From Caulobacter sp. (GTDB taxonomy: Bacteria > Pseudomonadota > Alphaproteobacteria > Caulobacterales > Caulobacteraceae): DNA of 64,000 nt. The stretch is taken from the NCBI GenBank assembly GCA_029866155.1, contig JARWZW010000005.1:19560-83559 (forward strand), in the 5' to 3' direction. Numbering within the stretch: position 1 is the stretch's first letter; every line of letters begins with the position of its first letter. Of the stretch, positions 32,021-41,013 are shown in pieces. Made by a program: the position numbers and the translations under genes. Under the pieces are notes generated by a model. That model had not been told where the DNA came from and searched no databases. It saw nothing but the letters and a program-made list of their open reading frames with translations.

Positions 32021-34522
32021 GTGCAAGATCCGCTTGAGAGTGAACGCCTAACGGCGCTGGAACGGATGGAGGTCCTAGACTCCCCATCAGAGCCGCTGTT
32101 TGACAGCCTGACCGATCTGGCTGCGCAAACCTTCAAAACGCCCATCGCGCTGATTTCCTTGGTCGACCAGGAAAGACAGTGGTTCAAGGCCTGCGTAGGC
32201 CTCGATATCGATCACACCGCGCGGGGTGTTTCATTCTGCCAGCACGCGATTCTCTCGGATCAGGTGTTCGTCGTGCTCGACGCCGCCCATGACGAGCGGT
32301 TCCACGACAACCCCCTTGTCACCGGGTCGCCCAACATTCGGTTTTATGCCGGCGCCCCATTGATCACGCCCGAGGGGCACCGGCTGGGCGCGCTTTGCGT
32401 CATCGATACGGTGGCCCGCGAGACATTTACGGACACCGAAGCTTCGCGCCTCCAGGCAATTGCAAAGAGTGTCATGCAAGCGCTGCTCATGCGGCTTGAT
32501 GTTCGCGAGCGCGAACGCATCGCGGTCGTTGCCGAACAGCAAAACAGGTTGCTCAAACTCGCCGAGGAAATGGCCGGTGTCGGGACCTGGTCATGGGATG
32601 TGGCCGCCGACCGCACGACCTGGTCTGACCAGGTCTATCGCATTCATGGCTACGAGCCCGGCGCCGAACCGCCTGCGCTGCAAGGCGTGCTTGAGCGTTA
32701 TCATCCGGACGATGCAAAGGTCTTGGCCGACCACGTTCAGCGCGCCGTCGCCGAAGGCCGCGACTACGAATTGGAGGCTCGCATCTACCGACCGGATGGC
32801 TCGGAGCGTCACATTGTCGCTCGCGGTTCTCCTCGTAGGGGCCCAAGCGGTGCGGTTGTGGCGATCCTGGGCACCTTCGTAGACGTCACCGGCCTCAAGC
32901 TCGCGGACGAAAACCTTCGTGCAAACGAGGCGCGCCTAAAATACCTGATGGATCAGTCGGCCGACTTGATCATCCGCGTTGAGCCTGGCAAGGGCATCAC
33001 CTGGGTTTCCCCGAGTTGCAGGCTCTACGGATTTGAGCCGGAGGAACTTATCGGGAGCCTGGCTCTTGAATTCTTCCATCCTGATGATCGGGCCCATCTT
33101 CAAGCGGTGCGCGCTGCACGGTTTGCAGGCCTTCCGGACCCTCCGGGAAGCACAGGTGAATACCGCGTCCGCCACAAGGACGGACGCTGGATCTGGGTTC
33201 AGGGCAACCCGACCCTGATCAGGCGCGCGGACGGCCAGGTCATCGAGATCGTCACCATCTTGAGGGACGTGACCGCCCAGCGAGACATGGCCAGCGCCCT
33301 TGCGGCGACCCGTGACGCGGCTCAGGAGGCCGCTCAGGTGAAGGCCGACTTCTTGGCCAACATGAGCCACGAAATTCGCACGCCGCTGACCGGGATGCTG
33401 GGGTTTGCCGGGCTCCTGGAGGCCCTGGAAGATCTGTCTCCGACAGCCAAGAAATACGCCGACCGCATCGCCACCAGCGGCCAGGCGCTGTTGTCGGTCG
33501 TCAACGACATCCTGGACTTTTCCAAGCTGGACGCCGACCGGATAGAACTCGACACCCACCCCTTCGATCCAGAGGCGCTAGTGGCTGAGTCGCTGGAGCT
33601 GGTGGCGGCCCAGGCTGCGGCCAAGGGGCTCCTGGTCTATAAGGATTTCCGCGGGCCCCTGCCGGCGGCTGTCCTCGCCGACAGCTCGCGGGTTCGCCAG
33701 GTGCTGCTGAACCTGCTGACAAACGCCATCAAGTTCACCGAAGCGGGCGCCGTGACGGTCACGGCTCGATACCAGAGCGAGGACGGCGGGCGTCTGTTTC
33801 TAAGTGTGACCGACACCGGCATTGGCGTCCCTCAAGACCGTCTGAATCGGCTCTTCCAGCGGTTCTCCCAGGTCGACGGCTCGAACACCCGCCAGTACGG
33901 CGGCACTGGACTTGGACTGGCGATTTCGAAGGGACTTGTCGAAAGGATGGGCGGCCGGATCGAGGTGGAGAGCCTCGAGGGGGAGGGCTCGACCTTCTGG
34001 TTCAGCATCGATGCGCCCATGGTCGAGCTGGAGAAGGCGCCAGCCGCAGCAACGCACCAGCCTGACGACAATCTGGCCACGGCACGGATGTTGTTGGTGG
34101 ACGATGTGGCGATGAACCGCGAACTGGTGAGGATCATGCTTTCGCCTTTCGGCTTCGACATCACCGAGGCGGGGAACGGGGCCGAAGCGGTAGCTGCGGC
34201 GATGGCCGGACCGTTCGACCTGATCCTGATGGACCTGCAGATGCCGGGCATGGACGGTCTGGCGGCGACAAAGGCGATCCGGTCCAGCAGCGATCTCAAC
34301 CGCGACACCCCCATCGTCGCCTTGAGCGCCAACGTCCTGCCCATCCACCTCGCAGAGTGTCTAGAGGCCGGCATGAACGACCATATCGCCAAGCCCATTG
34401 TTCCGGCCGAACTGCTCACGAAAATCGCGCAATGGACCGAGCCGAACGAGTTCAGCGACGAGGCGGACGCTGGAGCCGGTTTGCTGGATCGGTGTTGTCC
34501 GGGTGGTCACAGGTTTCGGTAA
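32021..34522 (+). CDS. GAF-PAS-PAS hybrid histidine kinase with receiver domain
   Basis: An 833-aa soluble sensor kinase without membrane segments. Order: GAF domain (about 20-150, with FYAGAPLITPEGHRLGALCVID), two PAS/PAC domains (about 180-290 and 300-420), HisKA with NMSHEIRTPL (phospho-acceptor His450), HATPase with the N box NLLTNAIKFTE and G boxes DTGIGVP and GGTGLGLAIS, then a receiver domain with VDD and phospho-acceptor Asp738 in LILMDLQMPGMDG. No Hpt domain follows. The start is GTG 32021 after GGGGAGAGG. The last 15 residues (from about 819) are encoded by repeat copy 2, which also gives the stop. The input signal and partner regulator are unknown. Confidence 0.9.
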   Translation: MQDPLESERLTALERMEVLDSPSEPLFDSLTDLAAQTFKTPIALISLVDQERQWFKACVGLDIDHTARGVSFCQHAILSDQVFVVLDAAHDERFHDNPLVTGSPNIRFYAGAPLITPEGHRLGALCVIDTVARETFTDTEASRLQAIAKSVMQALLMRLDVRERERIAVVAEQQNRLLKLAEEMAGVGTWSWDVAADRTTWSDQVYRIHGYEPGAEPPALQGVLERYHPDDAKVLADHVQRAVAEGRDYELEARIYRPDGSERHIVARGSPRRGPSGAVVAILGTFVDVTGLKLADENLRANEARLKYLMDQSADLIIRVEPGKGITWVSPSCRLYGFEPEELIGSLALEFFHPDDRAHLQAVRAARFAGLPDPPGSTGEYRVRHKDGRWIWVQGNPTLIRRADGQVIEIVTILRDVTAQRDMASALAATRDAAQEAAQVKADFLANMSHEIRTPLTGMLGFAGLLEALEDLSPTAKKYADRIATSGQALLSVVNDILDFSKLDADRIELDTHPFDPEALVAESLELVAAQAAAKGLLVYKDFRGPLPAAVLADSSRVRQVLLNLLTNAIKFTEAGAVTVTARYQSEDGGRLFLSVTDTGIGVPQDRLNRLFQRFSQVDGSNTRQYGGTGLGLAISKGLVERMGGRIEVESLEGEGSTFWFSIDAPMVELEKAPAAATHQPDDNLATARMLLVDDVAMNRELVRIMLSPFGFDITEAGNGAEAVAAAMAGPFDLILMDLQMPGMDGLAATKAIRSSSDLNRDTPIVALSANVLPIHLAECLEAGMNDHIAKPIVPAELLTKIAQWTEPNEFSDEADAGAGLLDRCCPGGHRFR

Positions 34523-34963
34523 CGACGAAACCCGCGCCTTGTGAGATTCTATGGCGGGCGGGACAGGGCGGGACAGGGAACCTCTCGGGGGCGTCGAAGC
34601 GGCCGGGTTGACTATCGCATGGGGCCGGTCAGTTCGTGCGGCGTCCCCCTGCACCCCGGCGGCGGGGGACGGGCGGCCGGGCGGCCGGGCGGCCCGGCGG
34701 AGTCCAGTATGGTGTCCCCGGAACTGCTGCTCGGAATCCTTCTCCCTGCAGGGAGAAGGTGTCGGCGAAGCCGACGGATGAGGGGCCGCACCGGCTGTAG
34801 TGTCTGATCCCGAAAACCTTTCAACACCGGCCGCGCGGAACGACCCCCTCAACCGTCAGCCTACGGCTGCCACCTTCTCCCTCGAGGGGAGAAGAGGCCT
34901 CAATAAGCTTGAACGCGAAATCTGCTGCCGTGGCGAACCTGGCGGGTCGACCTGCCCTGGCCG
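34475..34963. repeat. Long intergenic repeat, copy 2
   Basis: About 490 bp from GCCGGTTTGCTGGA to GACCTGCCCTGGCCG. It is collinear with copy 3 over its whole length and contains, inside it, two REP units (34737-34795; 34838-34891) and the AATAAGCTTGAACGCGAAAT tail. It overlaps the 3' end of the kinase gene and lies upstream of the DUF3422 gene. Confidence 0.8.
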
Positions 34964-35118
34964 CCCCCCGGCCCCTCGAAAACCCGGGCCAAAGCCCGAG
35001 AACGGTGGGAGTCATGTAATAGTGTCCCCAGATTTGGTTCGATTGCCGCGCCCTCTGTCAGGCCTCTGTGCTTAAATGCCGCCTTGACGGAACTTTACGC
35101 TCGGCTACCTGATCTTTG
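34964..35118. other. Leader region of the DUF3422 gene
   Basis: Contains a further AGTGTCCCC motif (about 35031-35039), like the end of repeat copies 1-3, and a TTGACG at about 35091 that could be a -35 element, although no good -10 is seen. No gene. Confidence 0.3.
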
Positions 35119-36405
35119 ATGGTCTCAGGAATATCCACGAATTGGCGCTACCACCCGCAGCGCGATGCCCTGCTTGCAGAGGCTCACGCTCGCCCTTTCA
35201 CTCCCCTGGTCGGCCCCGCGCTTGTGACGCGAATCGCCACGCTTTCAGGTCAGGCCGGCGAGCAAGGCGACCGCGCCCATATGGCGGCGCTGTGCCGCCG
35301 CCTTGGGCAAGCCGAACCGGGTCCCACAGCCCGTTGGTGTGGCCTTGAGGCCGGGACATGGCACCTGCGATGGGAGCGCCACACTGAGTTTTCGACCTGG
35401 ACCTTCTTCCGTTCGCCTGCAGGCAAAGCTCTCTTCGCCGAGACCGCTCTCGACATGGCGCCGATTGACTGGCTTGGAGCCTGGCCAGGCGACGTTCTGG
35501 TCGCAACAAGGCTGGAAGTGTGGGGACATCTAGACGTCAATGCTGCCGCAGCCCTGTTTGGCGTCGGAGTCACCGGCGGCCGACTGGTGGACAGCGACAC
35601 GATTGTTCTGACTGATTTCAGGGCTGATGCGGAAGGCATGACGAGGTTTCTGCTGTTATCCGACGCCGTTGGCGACGGCGCCCTAACCGGGCGACTTGTT
35701 CAGACCCTGCTGGAGGTCGAAACCTATCGTCTGATGGCTCTTCTTGCCTTTCCTGTCGCGGGGGAGTCAGCCTCAGCGCTCTCTTGCATCGAGGCCACAG
35801 CGGCGGACCTTGCCCACCAACTCGCCGAGGATGCCGATCCAGATGCCGACCGGCTGTTGCTGGATCGTCTGGCGGCCCTTGCTGGTGAGACCGAGGCGCT
35901 GATCAGCCGTACGAATTTCCGATTTGACGCAGCCGCAGCCTACCACCGCCTCGTGCGCGAGCGGATCGAGCGGCTGCGAGAACATCACATCGAGGGTCTT
36001 CTGACGCTGGGCGAGTTCATGCAGCGTCGTTTGGACCCGGCGATGCGGACCTGCGATGCGGTCGCGGAACGTCAGCGAGCAGCCATCGCCCGGATCGCGC
36101 GCATGACCCAGATGCTCAACACCCGCGTCGAGGTCGCTGCCGAGGCCACAAGCGCCGCCCTGCTGGCATCAATGGACCGTCGCGCCGGTGCTCAGCTGAG
36201 GCTGCAGCAGGCTGTCGAGGGACTGTCAACCGTGGCTATCGCCTACTATGCGGTTGGCCTGTTGCTCTTGCCGTTGAAGGGATTGGAGCGAATATGGACC
36301 GGGTTCGACGCCACGCTCGGCGCGGGCTTGCTAACCCCGCTTGTGTTGGCGGGGGTCTGGCTTGGACTCCGAGCATTGCGCGAGCAATTCGCCGATAGGG
36401 GCTGA
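35119..36405 (+). CDS. DUF3422 family membrane-anchored protein
   Basis: A 428-aa protein of the DUF3422 family, function unknown. Family hallmarks are the N-terminal YHPQRDALLAEAHARPFTPL, the central WERHTEFSTWTFF, and the C-terminal region with a helical stretch (about 280-370) followed by two hydrophobic segments (LSTVAIAYYAVGLLLLPL and LLTPLVLAGVWLGL) linked by a short loop. The long helices suggest a coiled region attached to the inner membrane with most of the protein in the cytoplasm. ATG 35119 is preferred over TTG 35116. The stop codon falls in the first bases of repeat copy 3. Confidence 0.85.
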   Translation: MVSGISTNWRYHPQRDALLAEAHARPFTPLVGPALVTRIATLSGQAGEQGDRAHMAALCRRLGQAEPGPTARWCGLEAGTWHLRWERHTEFSTWTFFRSPAGKALFAETALDMAPIDWLGAWPGDVLVATRLEVWGHLDVNAAAALFGVGVTGGRLVDSDTIVLTDFRADAEGMTRFLLLSDAVGDGALTGRLVQTLLEVETYRLMALLAFPVAGESASALSCIEATAADLAHQLAEDADPDADRLLLDRLAALAGETEALISRTNFRFDAAAAYHRLVRERIERLREHHIEGLLTLGEFMQRRLDPAMRTCDAVAERQRAAIARIARMTQMLNTRVEVAAEATSAALLASMDRRAGAQLRLQQAVEGLSTVAIAYYAVGLLLLPLKGLERIWTGFDATLGAGLLTPLVLAGVWLGLRALREQFADRG

Positions 36406-36934
36406 CAAGGACCGGGGCGAGACGGGATTTCCGCATCCCCGGCCTCTCCGAACCACCCGCCCGGCCGCAGGCGCCGGTTTGCTGGACGGGTGAAGTCCGG
36501 GTGGTCACAGGGTTCGGTAACGAGGAAGTCCGCGCCTTGTCAGATTTTATGGCGGGCGGGACAGGACGGGACAGGGAACCTCTCGAGGGCGTCGAAGCGG
36601 CCGGAGTGACTATCGCATGGGGCCGGTCGGTTCGTGCGGCGTTCCCCTGCGCCTCGACGGCCAGGGGCCGGGCAGGGTTCAGGGTGGTGTCCCCGAACTG
36701 CGGAATCCTTCTCCCTGCAGGGAGAAGGTGTCGGCGAAGCCGACGGATGAGGGGCCGCACCGACCTACATCCATGATCATGAAGAAGACTGCCGGCAGCG
36801 GCCGCGCGGAAAGACCCCCTCAACCGACCCGCTGCGCGGGCCGCCCCCTCCCTCGGGGGGAAGCGTGGCTTCAATCAGCTTGAGCGCGAAATCCGCTGGG
36901 GTGGCGAACCCGGCGGTTCGACCTGCCCTGGCCG
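36402..36934. repeat. Long intergenic repeat, copy 3 (most complete)
   Basis: About 530 bp. The first 70 bp (CTGACAAGGACCGGGGCGAG onward) match the start of copy 1. From 36473 it matches copy 2 throughout, including two REP units (36708-36768; 36808-36865) and the tail AATCAGCTTGAGCGCGAAAT to CCTGCCCTGGCCG. It lies between the DUF3422 gene and nudC, in direct orientation with copy 2. Confidence 0.8.
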
Positions 36935-36998
36935 GTTCCCGGTGAAATCGGGCAAGGCCCCTCTGGCGCCGGTCCCGGTTCCGGTGGCAAAAGGCGGC

Positions 36999-37922
36999 AT
37001 GTCCATTTCGCAAATCGCCAACATGTTCACCGGCAATCCGCTCGACCGCGCCAGCGATCGGCGGTCCAATCCCGCATGGCTGGCGGAAAAGCTGGCCGAG
37101 CCGGGGGCCCTGGCCCTGCCGCTGTGGAACGGCCAGCCCTTTACCGAGACCAGGGATGGCAAGCTGCAGCTGGCCTATCTGTCGGCGGCCATGGCCCAGG
37201 ACCTGTCGGCGGGCTGGGAGCGGTTGCTGTTCCTGGGCCTGTGGAAGGAGACGGCGGTCTTTGCCCTGGACCTGGAGGGCGGGGCCGACCCGGCCGACGG
37301 GCCCCTGCAGGGACTGGGGCGGTTCCAGGACCTGCGGGCCATCGCCATGGCCCTGCCGGGGTCGGAATCGGCCATCGCCGCAACGGCCAAGGGCATGTTC
37401 GAATGGCGGCGCAAGCATCGCCATTGCGCCAGCTGCGGCGAGGCCAGCCAGGTGGCCGAGGGCGGCTGGAAGCGGGTCTGCACCGCCTGCAAGGCCGAGC
37501 ATTTCCCGCGCACGGACCCGGTGTCGATCATGCTGGCCACCCATCAGGGCCGTTGCCTGATGGGTCGCCAGGCCATGTGGCCCAAGGGCATGTTTTCCGC
37601 CCTGGCCGGGTTCCTGGAGCCCGGTGAAAGCATCGAGGAATGCTGCGCCCGGGAGCTGATGGAAGAGGCGGGCCTGAGGGCGACGAAGGTGCGGTATCAC
37701 TCCACCCAGCCCTGGCCCTATCCGTCCTCCCTGATGATCGGTCTGATCGCCGAGGTCGACAGTGATGAGGCGACTCCCGACCAGACCGAGCTGGAGGCCG
37801 TGCGCTGGTTCACCAAGGCCGAGGCCCGGGCCCTGCTGGCCGGGGAACTTCCGGGCCTGTTCTGCCCCCCGCCCCTGGCCATCGCCCACCAGCTGCTGAA
37901 GAGCTGGGCGGAGGAAGACTGA
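36999..37922 (+). CDS. nudC: NAD(+) diphosphatase / NADH pyrophosphatase
   Basis: A 307-aa Nudix hydrolase that splits NAD(H) into NMN(H) and AMP; relatives also remove NAD caps from RNA. It has the NudC N-terminal domain, a zinc ribbon with two CxxC pairs (HCASCGE and VCTACKAEHFPRTDP), the Nudix box GFLEPGESIEECCARELMEEAG and the NudC-specific SQPWPFPSSLM-like motif STQPWPYPSSLM. I use ATG 36999 (MSISQIAN, preceded by AAGGCGG); the longer frame from GTG 36942 begins in the edge of repeat copy 3 and lacks similarity. Confidence 0.92.
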   Translation: MSISQIANMFTGNPLDRASDRRSNPAWLAEKLAEPGALALPLWNGQPFTETRDGKLQLAYLSAAMAQDLSAGWERLLFLGLWKETAVFALDLEGGADPADGPLQGLGRFQDLRAIAMALPGSESAIAATAKGMFEWRRKHRHCASCGEASQVAEGGWKRVCTACKAEHFPRTDPVSIMLATHQGRCLMGRQAMWPKGMFSALAGFLEPGESIEECCARELMEEAGLRATKVRYHSTQPWPYPSSLMIGLIAEVDSDEATPDQTELEAVRWFTKAEARALLAGELPGLFCPPPLAIAHQLLKSWAEED

Positions 37923-38304
37923 CCCTCAAGACCGGGTGGCCAAAATCTGACTCTTGAGTCCCGCAGGTCGCACCCGGCCGACGAAAACCCCAATGTCTGC
38001 TTTGCGAACCGAACTCATTGAGTAGAATCGACCCTTAGCGGTCCTTCATCTGTCCAAACCTCGAGGGCCGCGGTGCGCCAACAGCGGAAATTGAGGCGTC
38101 GCCAGAAACTCGCCGCTCGCATTTCAAGAGGCGGTCCAACGTGAGAGACCGCTTTCCAGATCCAAACCGAGGCGAAACAACCTCTGTAGTGCGTCGCGCT
38201 TCACGGCCTATGGCGTCCAGGATCTGCTCTGAAGTGCAGCTTCGCCGACGCTGGGGAGCGCCAGACACCGGGAGGTGGACTAGGCCCGGCACTAGCGTCT
38301 CCGT
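37923..38304. other. Intergenic stretch after nudC
   Basis: About 380 bases without a supported gene. A 7-bp inverted repeat CTCAAGA/TCTTGAG (37925-37931 with 37952-37958) just after nudC might be a weak terminator. A small frame at 38035-38292 (minus) shows no recognisable features. Confidence 0.35.
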
Positions 38305-38940
38305 CTAGGTCGCCTCTTTGAGGTAGCCGGTGGCCGCCTTTGTGACTTCCTGCGCCAAGGCTGACCACGACATCTCCAGCAGGATGGGGTCGTCGCCGCG
38401 GGACTTCGAGACAAAAGACGATACTATAATTTGGTAGGAAAACCCGATCACCGACAGCCGCCGTTGTTCGGGCAGGAAATGGAGAAAACCAGAAACGGCA
38501 TTGTTGTAATGCCTAAAAACTCGGCCGCGGCCGGCCAGTCCAATGGCGCGGAGCGACGGAGTGCGCATGGGATAACTATACAATACGCGATGCAGCGCTT
38601 CATCCCGCTCCGATATTTCAGCGATGATTGCAGAGAGTTCAGATACAATCTCGCTCGGGCCAGCAAATTGTTGCCTGTTCAGACGCTCGCAGACAGCATC
38701 TTCCAATCGCCTTATGGCCTCCAGCTTGATGGCCTGAACGATGCTGTCCTTGCCCTCGAAGCGTCGATAGAAGTTGCCGACAGAGATGCCCGCCGCTTCG
38801 GCAACCTCTGCCATTGAGAAGCCGTCATTTCCCTTGCGCACAAGTACTTCGGTTGCAGCAGCGACAATACGGGCCAGCGCCGCGCGGCTGCGCTCCTGCA
38901 CCGGGCGTCGGACGAAAGGAGAAGCCTCGTAAGAGTCCAT
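38305..38940 (-). CDS. TetR family transcriptional regulator
   Basis: A 211-aa repressor-type regulator. The N-terminal helix-turn-helix is RIVAAATEVLVRKGNDGFSMAEVAEAAGISVGNFYRRFEGKDSIVQAI (about 23-71), with the usual GNFYRRF recognition helix. The C-terminal ligand domain is variable. ATG 38940 gives the conserved layout; the longer frame overlaps the divergent promoter. It faces an acyl-CoA dehydrogenase gene across a 224-base region that holds a palindromic operator candidate, with a near-identical site before the nearby enoyl-CoA hydratase operon. An acyl-CoA-type inducer is likely but not shown. Confidence 0.88.
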   Translation of the reverse strand: MDSYEASPFVRRPVQERSRAALARIVAAATEVLVRKGNDGFSMAEVAEAAGISVGNFYRRFEGKDSIVQAIKLEAIRRLEDAVCERLNRQQFAGPSEIVSELSAIIAEISERDEALHRVLYSYPMRTPSLRAIGLAGRGRVFRHYNNAVSGFLHFLPEQRRLSVIGFSYQIIVSSFVSKSRGDDPILLEMSWSALAQEVTKAATGYLKEAT

Positions 38941-39091
38941 CTCCCCTTGTCCGTCAGGACACCGCACTGTCAACATTAACGCGCAGAAAAGGGCCGGAGC
39001 AGGCACGGATGCTGCGCCTGCCCGATCGCTATTCACGTATTGATCGGGACCTTGTCCGACATGGGAGTGCCCGGTCACTTCCCAGGCCAAT

Positions 39092-39111
39092 ATGCAAATG
39101 GTATTCGCTTT
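39092..39111 (+). promoter_or_regulatory. Candidate TetR operator, site A
   Basis: ATGCAAATGGTATTCGCTTT lies 53 bases before the acyl-CoA dehydrogenase start. Its core GCAAAT-GGT-ATTCGC is an inverted repeat with one mismatch. It matches site B (42921-42940, minus strand) at 18 of 20 positions. Confidence 0.6.
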
Positions 39112-39164
39112 TAGGCCTTCCTTTTCGAAATCCAGCCATTTTTCCGCCGCCGAGGACATGACCC

Positions 39165-40301
39165 ATGGACCTGCAACTCGCCCCCGCCGATCTGGCCTTT
39201 CGTGAAGAGGTTCGCGCCTTTCTGGACGAGCACCTGACCGAGGACTTGCGGGCAGCCGGGGCGGCAAGGACGGGCTCCTTCTGCGACCTGGCACCGACTG
39301 CAAAATGGCATGCCACCCTGCATCAAAAGGGGTGGGTGGCCCCGGACTGGCCCGTCGAGCACGGCGGCACGGGCTGGACAACGACCCAACGCCACATCTT
39401 TGCCTCCGAGTGCGCCTCGGCCGGGGCTCCGGGCATACATAGTTTTGGCATCCGCATGTGCGGTCCGGTGATTATCGGGCACGGAACCCCAGAGCAGCAG
39501 GCTCACTATCTCCCGAAGATCCTGTCGGGTGAACACCGTTGGTGTCAGGGCTATTCCGAGCCTGGCTCCGGCTCGGACCTCGCCTCACTTCAAACCCGCG
39601 CCCAGTCGGACGGGGACGACTATGTCGTGAACGGGACGAAAATCTGGACCAGCCTGGCGCATCAGGCAACGCACATCTTCTGCCTGGTCAGAACCGACCC
39701 GGAGGCCAAGCCCCAGCGCGGCATCTCCTTCCTCCTGATCGACCGCAACACGACGGGCCTGACGATGCGCCCGATCATCAACATTGCGGGCGAGCATGAG
39801 TTCAACCAGCTCTTCTTCGACAATGTACGGGTTCCAAAGTCCCAGCGGATCGGGGCGGAGAACGACGGCTGGACGGTCGCCAAATACCTTCTCGAATTTG
39901 AGCGCGGCGGCAACTACGCCAACGGACTCTGGGCGCGGTTGAAATGGGTGCGGGACCTGGCGTCCAGGTACGCCACCCAGGACGTAGGGTTTGGCCGCAT
40001 GTTAACTCAGGTCGAGATCGACATCACGGCGGTCCAAATGCAGGAACACCGGATCGTTTCTGCTCTGGCCCTGGGCGAATCTCCGGGCAAGTCCGCTTCA
40101 ATGCTCAAGCTCCAGGGCACCGTCCTCACCCAGCGCCTTGACGAATTGGCGATCGAGGCCCTGGGACCGCAGGCGAGCCACGACGGTCGCGAGGCGGCTG
40201 TAGCCATGGGGCGCTATCTGTACGACCGGGCACTGACGATCCTCGGGGGAACCAGCGAGATCCAGCGCAACATCATGGCGCGGGCAATGCTGGGGATCTG
40301 A
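39165..40301 (+). CDS. Acyl-CoA dehydrogenase family protein
   Basis: A 378-aa FAD-dependent dehydrogenase of the FadE17/CaiA-like branch. The flavin-contact segment WCQGYSEPGSGSDLASLQTRA and the later VNGTKIWTS are typical. The C-terminus RALTILGGTSEIQRNIMARAMLGI carries the conserved GGTSEIQ. It would oxidise an acyl-CoA to the 2-enoyl-CoA and pass electrons to ETF. It is divergent from the TetR gene and probably controlled by it through site A. A role with the opposing hydratase/flavoprotein/GST operon is inferred from the shared operator. Confidence 0.87.
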   Translation: MDLQLAPADLAFREEVRAFLDEHLTEDLRAAGAARTGSFCDLAPTAKWHATLHQKGWVAPDWPVEHGGTGWTTTQRHIFASECASAGAPGIHSFGIRMCGPVIIGHGTPEQQAHYLPKILSGEHRWCQGYSEPGSGSDLASLQTRAQSDGDDYVVNGTKIWTSLAHQATHIFCLVRTDPEAKPQRGISFLLIDRNTTGLTMRPIINIAGEHEFNQLFFDNVRVPKSQRIGAENDGWTVAKYLLEFERGGNYANGLWARLKWVRDLASRYATQDVGFGRMLTQVEIDITAVQMQEHRIVSALALGESPGKSASMLKLQGTVLTQRLDELAIEALGPQASHDGREAAVAMGRYLYDRALTILGGTSEIQRNIMARAMLGI

Positions 40302-40312
40302 AGGCGCCCGCC

Positions 40313-40924
40313 CTATTGCATCGTGATCGCGGTCTGGAAAGCAGGACGGGCGGCGACCCTGGCGACATAGGCCTTGAGATCCGGCATCTCGTCCGGCACG
40401 CACCCCAGTCGATGGCTCATGAAACACGCATGACCCAGCATGATGTCGGCCGCGGAGAAGTCACCGATCAGATAGTCGCGGCTGTCGAGCGCGATGTTGA
40501 CCGGCTCAAGGGATTTGGACAGCAGGCGTTGCGCCTGCCCCAGCACGGCGGCGTCGCGTCGATCTTCCGGAAGCAGGATTGTCTGGACCACAATGGTGTT
40601 GACGGCAGGCATCACCATGCCCTCGCAATAATGGAACCACTGGAGATACTCAGGAAACCGATTGTCATTCACGGCAGGCTTCAGCCCGCCATTCTTGTGG
40701 CGCTCCAGCACATAGTCGACGATCGCCCCGGATTCATAGATCGAGACATCGCCGTCTTCGAGGACCGGAACTCTCCCGAGCGGGTGTCGCGCGCGGTGCT
40801 CTTCGGACTTCAGGTCCTTCGGATGAAACGCCATCTTGTTGATCTCGTAAGGCAGTTGAAGCTCCTCGAGCAGCCAGACAATCCGTCCGGCCCGCGAATT
40901 CGGCGCAAAATGCAGTTTCAGCAT
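40313..40924 (-). CDS. Glutathione S-transferase
   Basis: A 203-aa GST. The thioredoxin-like N-terminal domain has LKLHFAPNSRAGRIVWLLEELQLPYE and the cis-proline/glutathione motif GRVPVLEDGDVSIYESGAIVDYVLE. An all-helical C-terminal domain with DYLIGDFSAADIMLGHA follows. It may conjugate glutathione to an electrophilic intermediate or act as an isomerase or carrier. It is the third gene of the ECH-NMO-GST operon, 89 bases after the flavoprotein gene. Confidence 0.87.
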   Translation of the reverse strand: MLKLHFAPNSRAGRIVWLLEELQLPYEINKMAFHPKDLKSEEHRARHPLGRVPVLEDGDVSIYESGAIVDYVLERHKNGGLKPAVNDNRFPEYLQWFHYCEGMVMPAVNTIVVQTILLPEDRRDAAVLGQAQRLLSKSLEPVNIALDSRDYLIGDFSAADIMLGHACFMSHRLGCVPDEMPDLKAYVARVAARPAFQTAITMQ

Positions 40925-41013
40925 CGGTTGTGGTGTCCTGATGATCTACGGCGATGGCCGCGGCTTCGGGGCGTTGGGTTGACAGGTGGTCGAGGCGCTT
41001 TCCCGGCCGCACC

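Noticed and set aside
35031..35060. tRNA-like GGTTCGATT upstream of the DUF3422 gene
   Set aside because: No flanking T-stem pairs, acceptor stem or anticodon arm can be drawn.
36942..36998. Longer start (GTG 36942) for nudC
   Set aside because: It begins at the edge of a repeat copy; ATG 36999 has a ribosome site and family-like start.
38035..38292. 85-codon minus-strand frame between nudC and the TetR gene
   Set aside because: No ribosome site, no recognisable features, arginine/serine-rich like non-coding GC-rich DNA.
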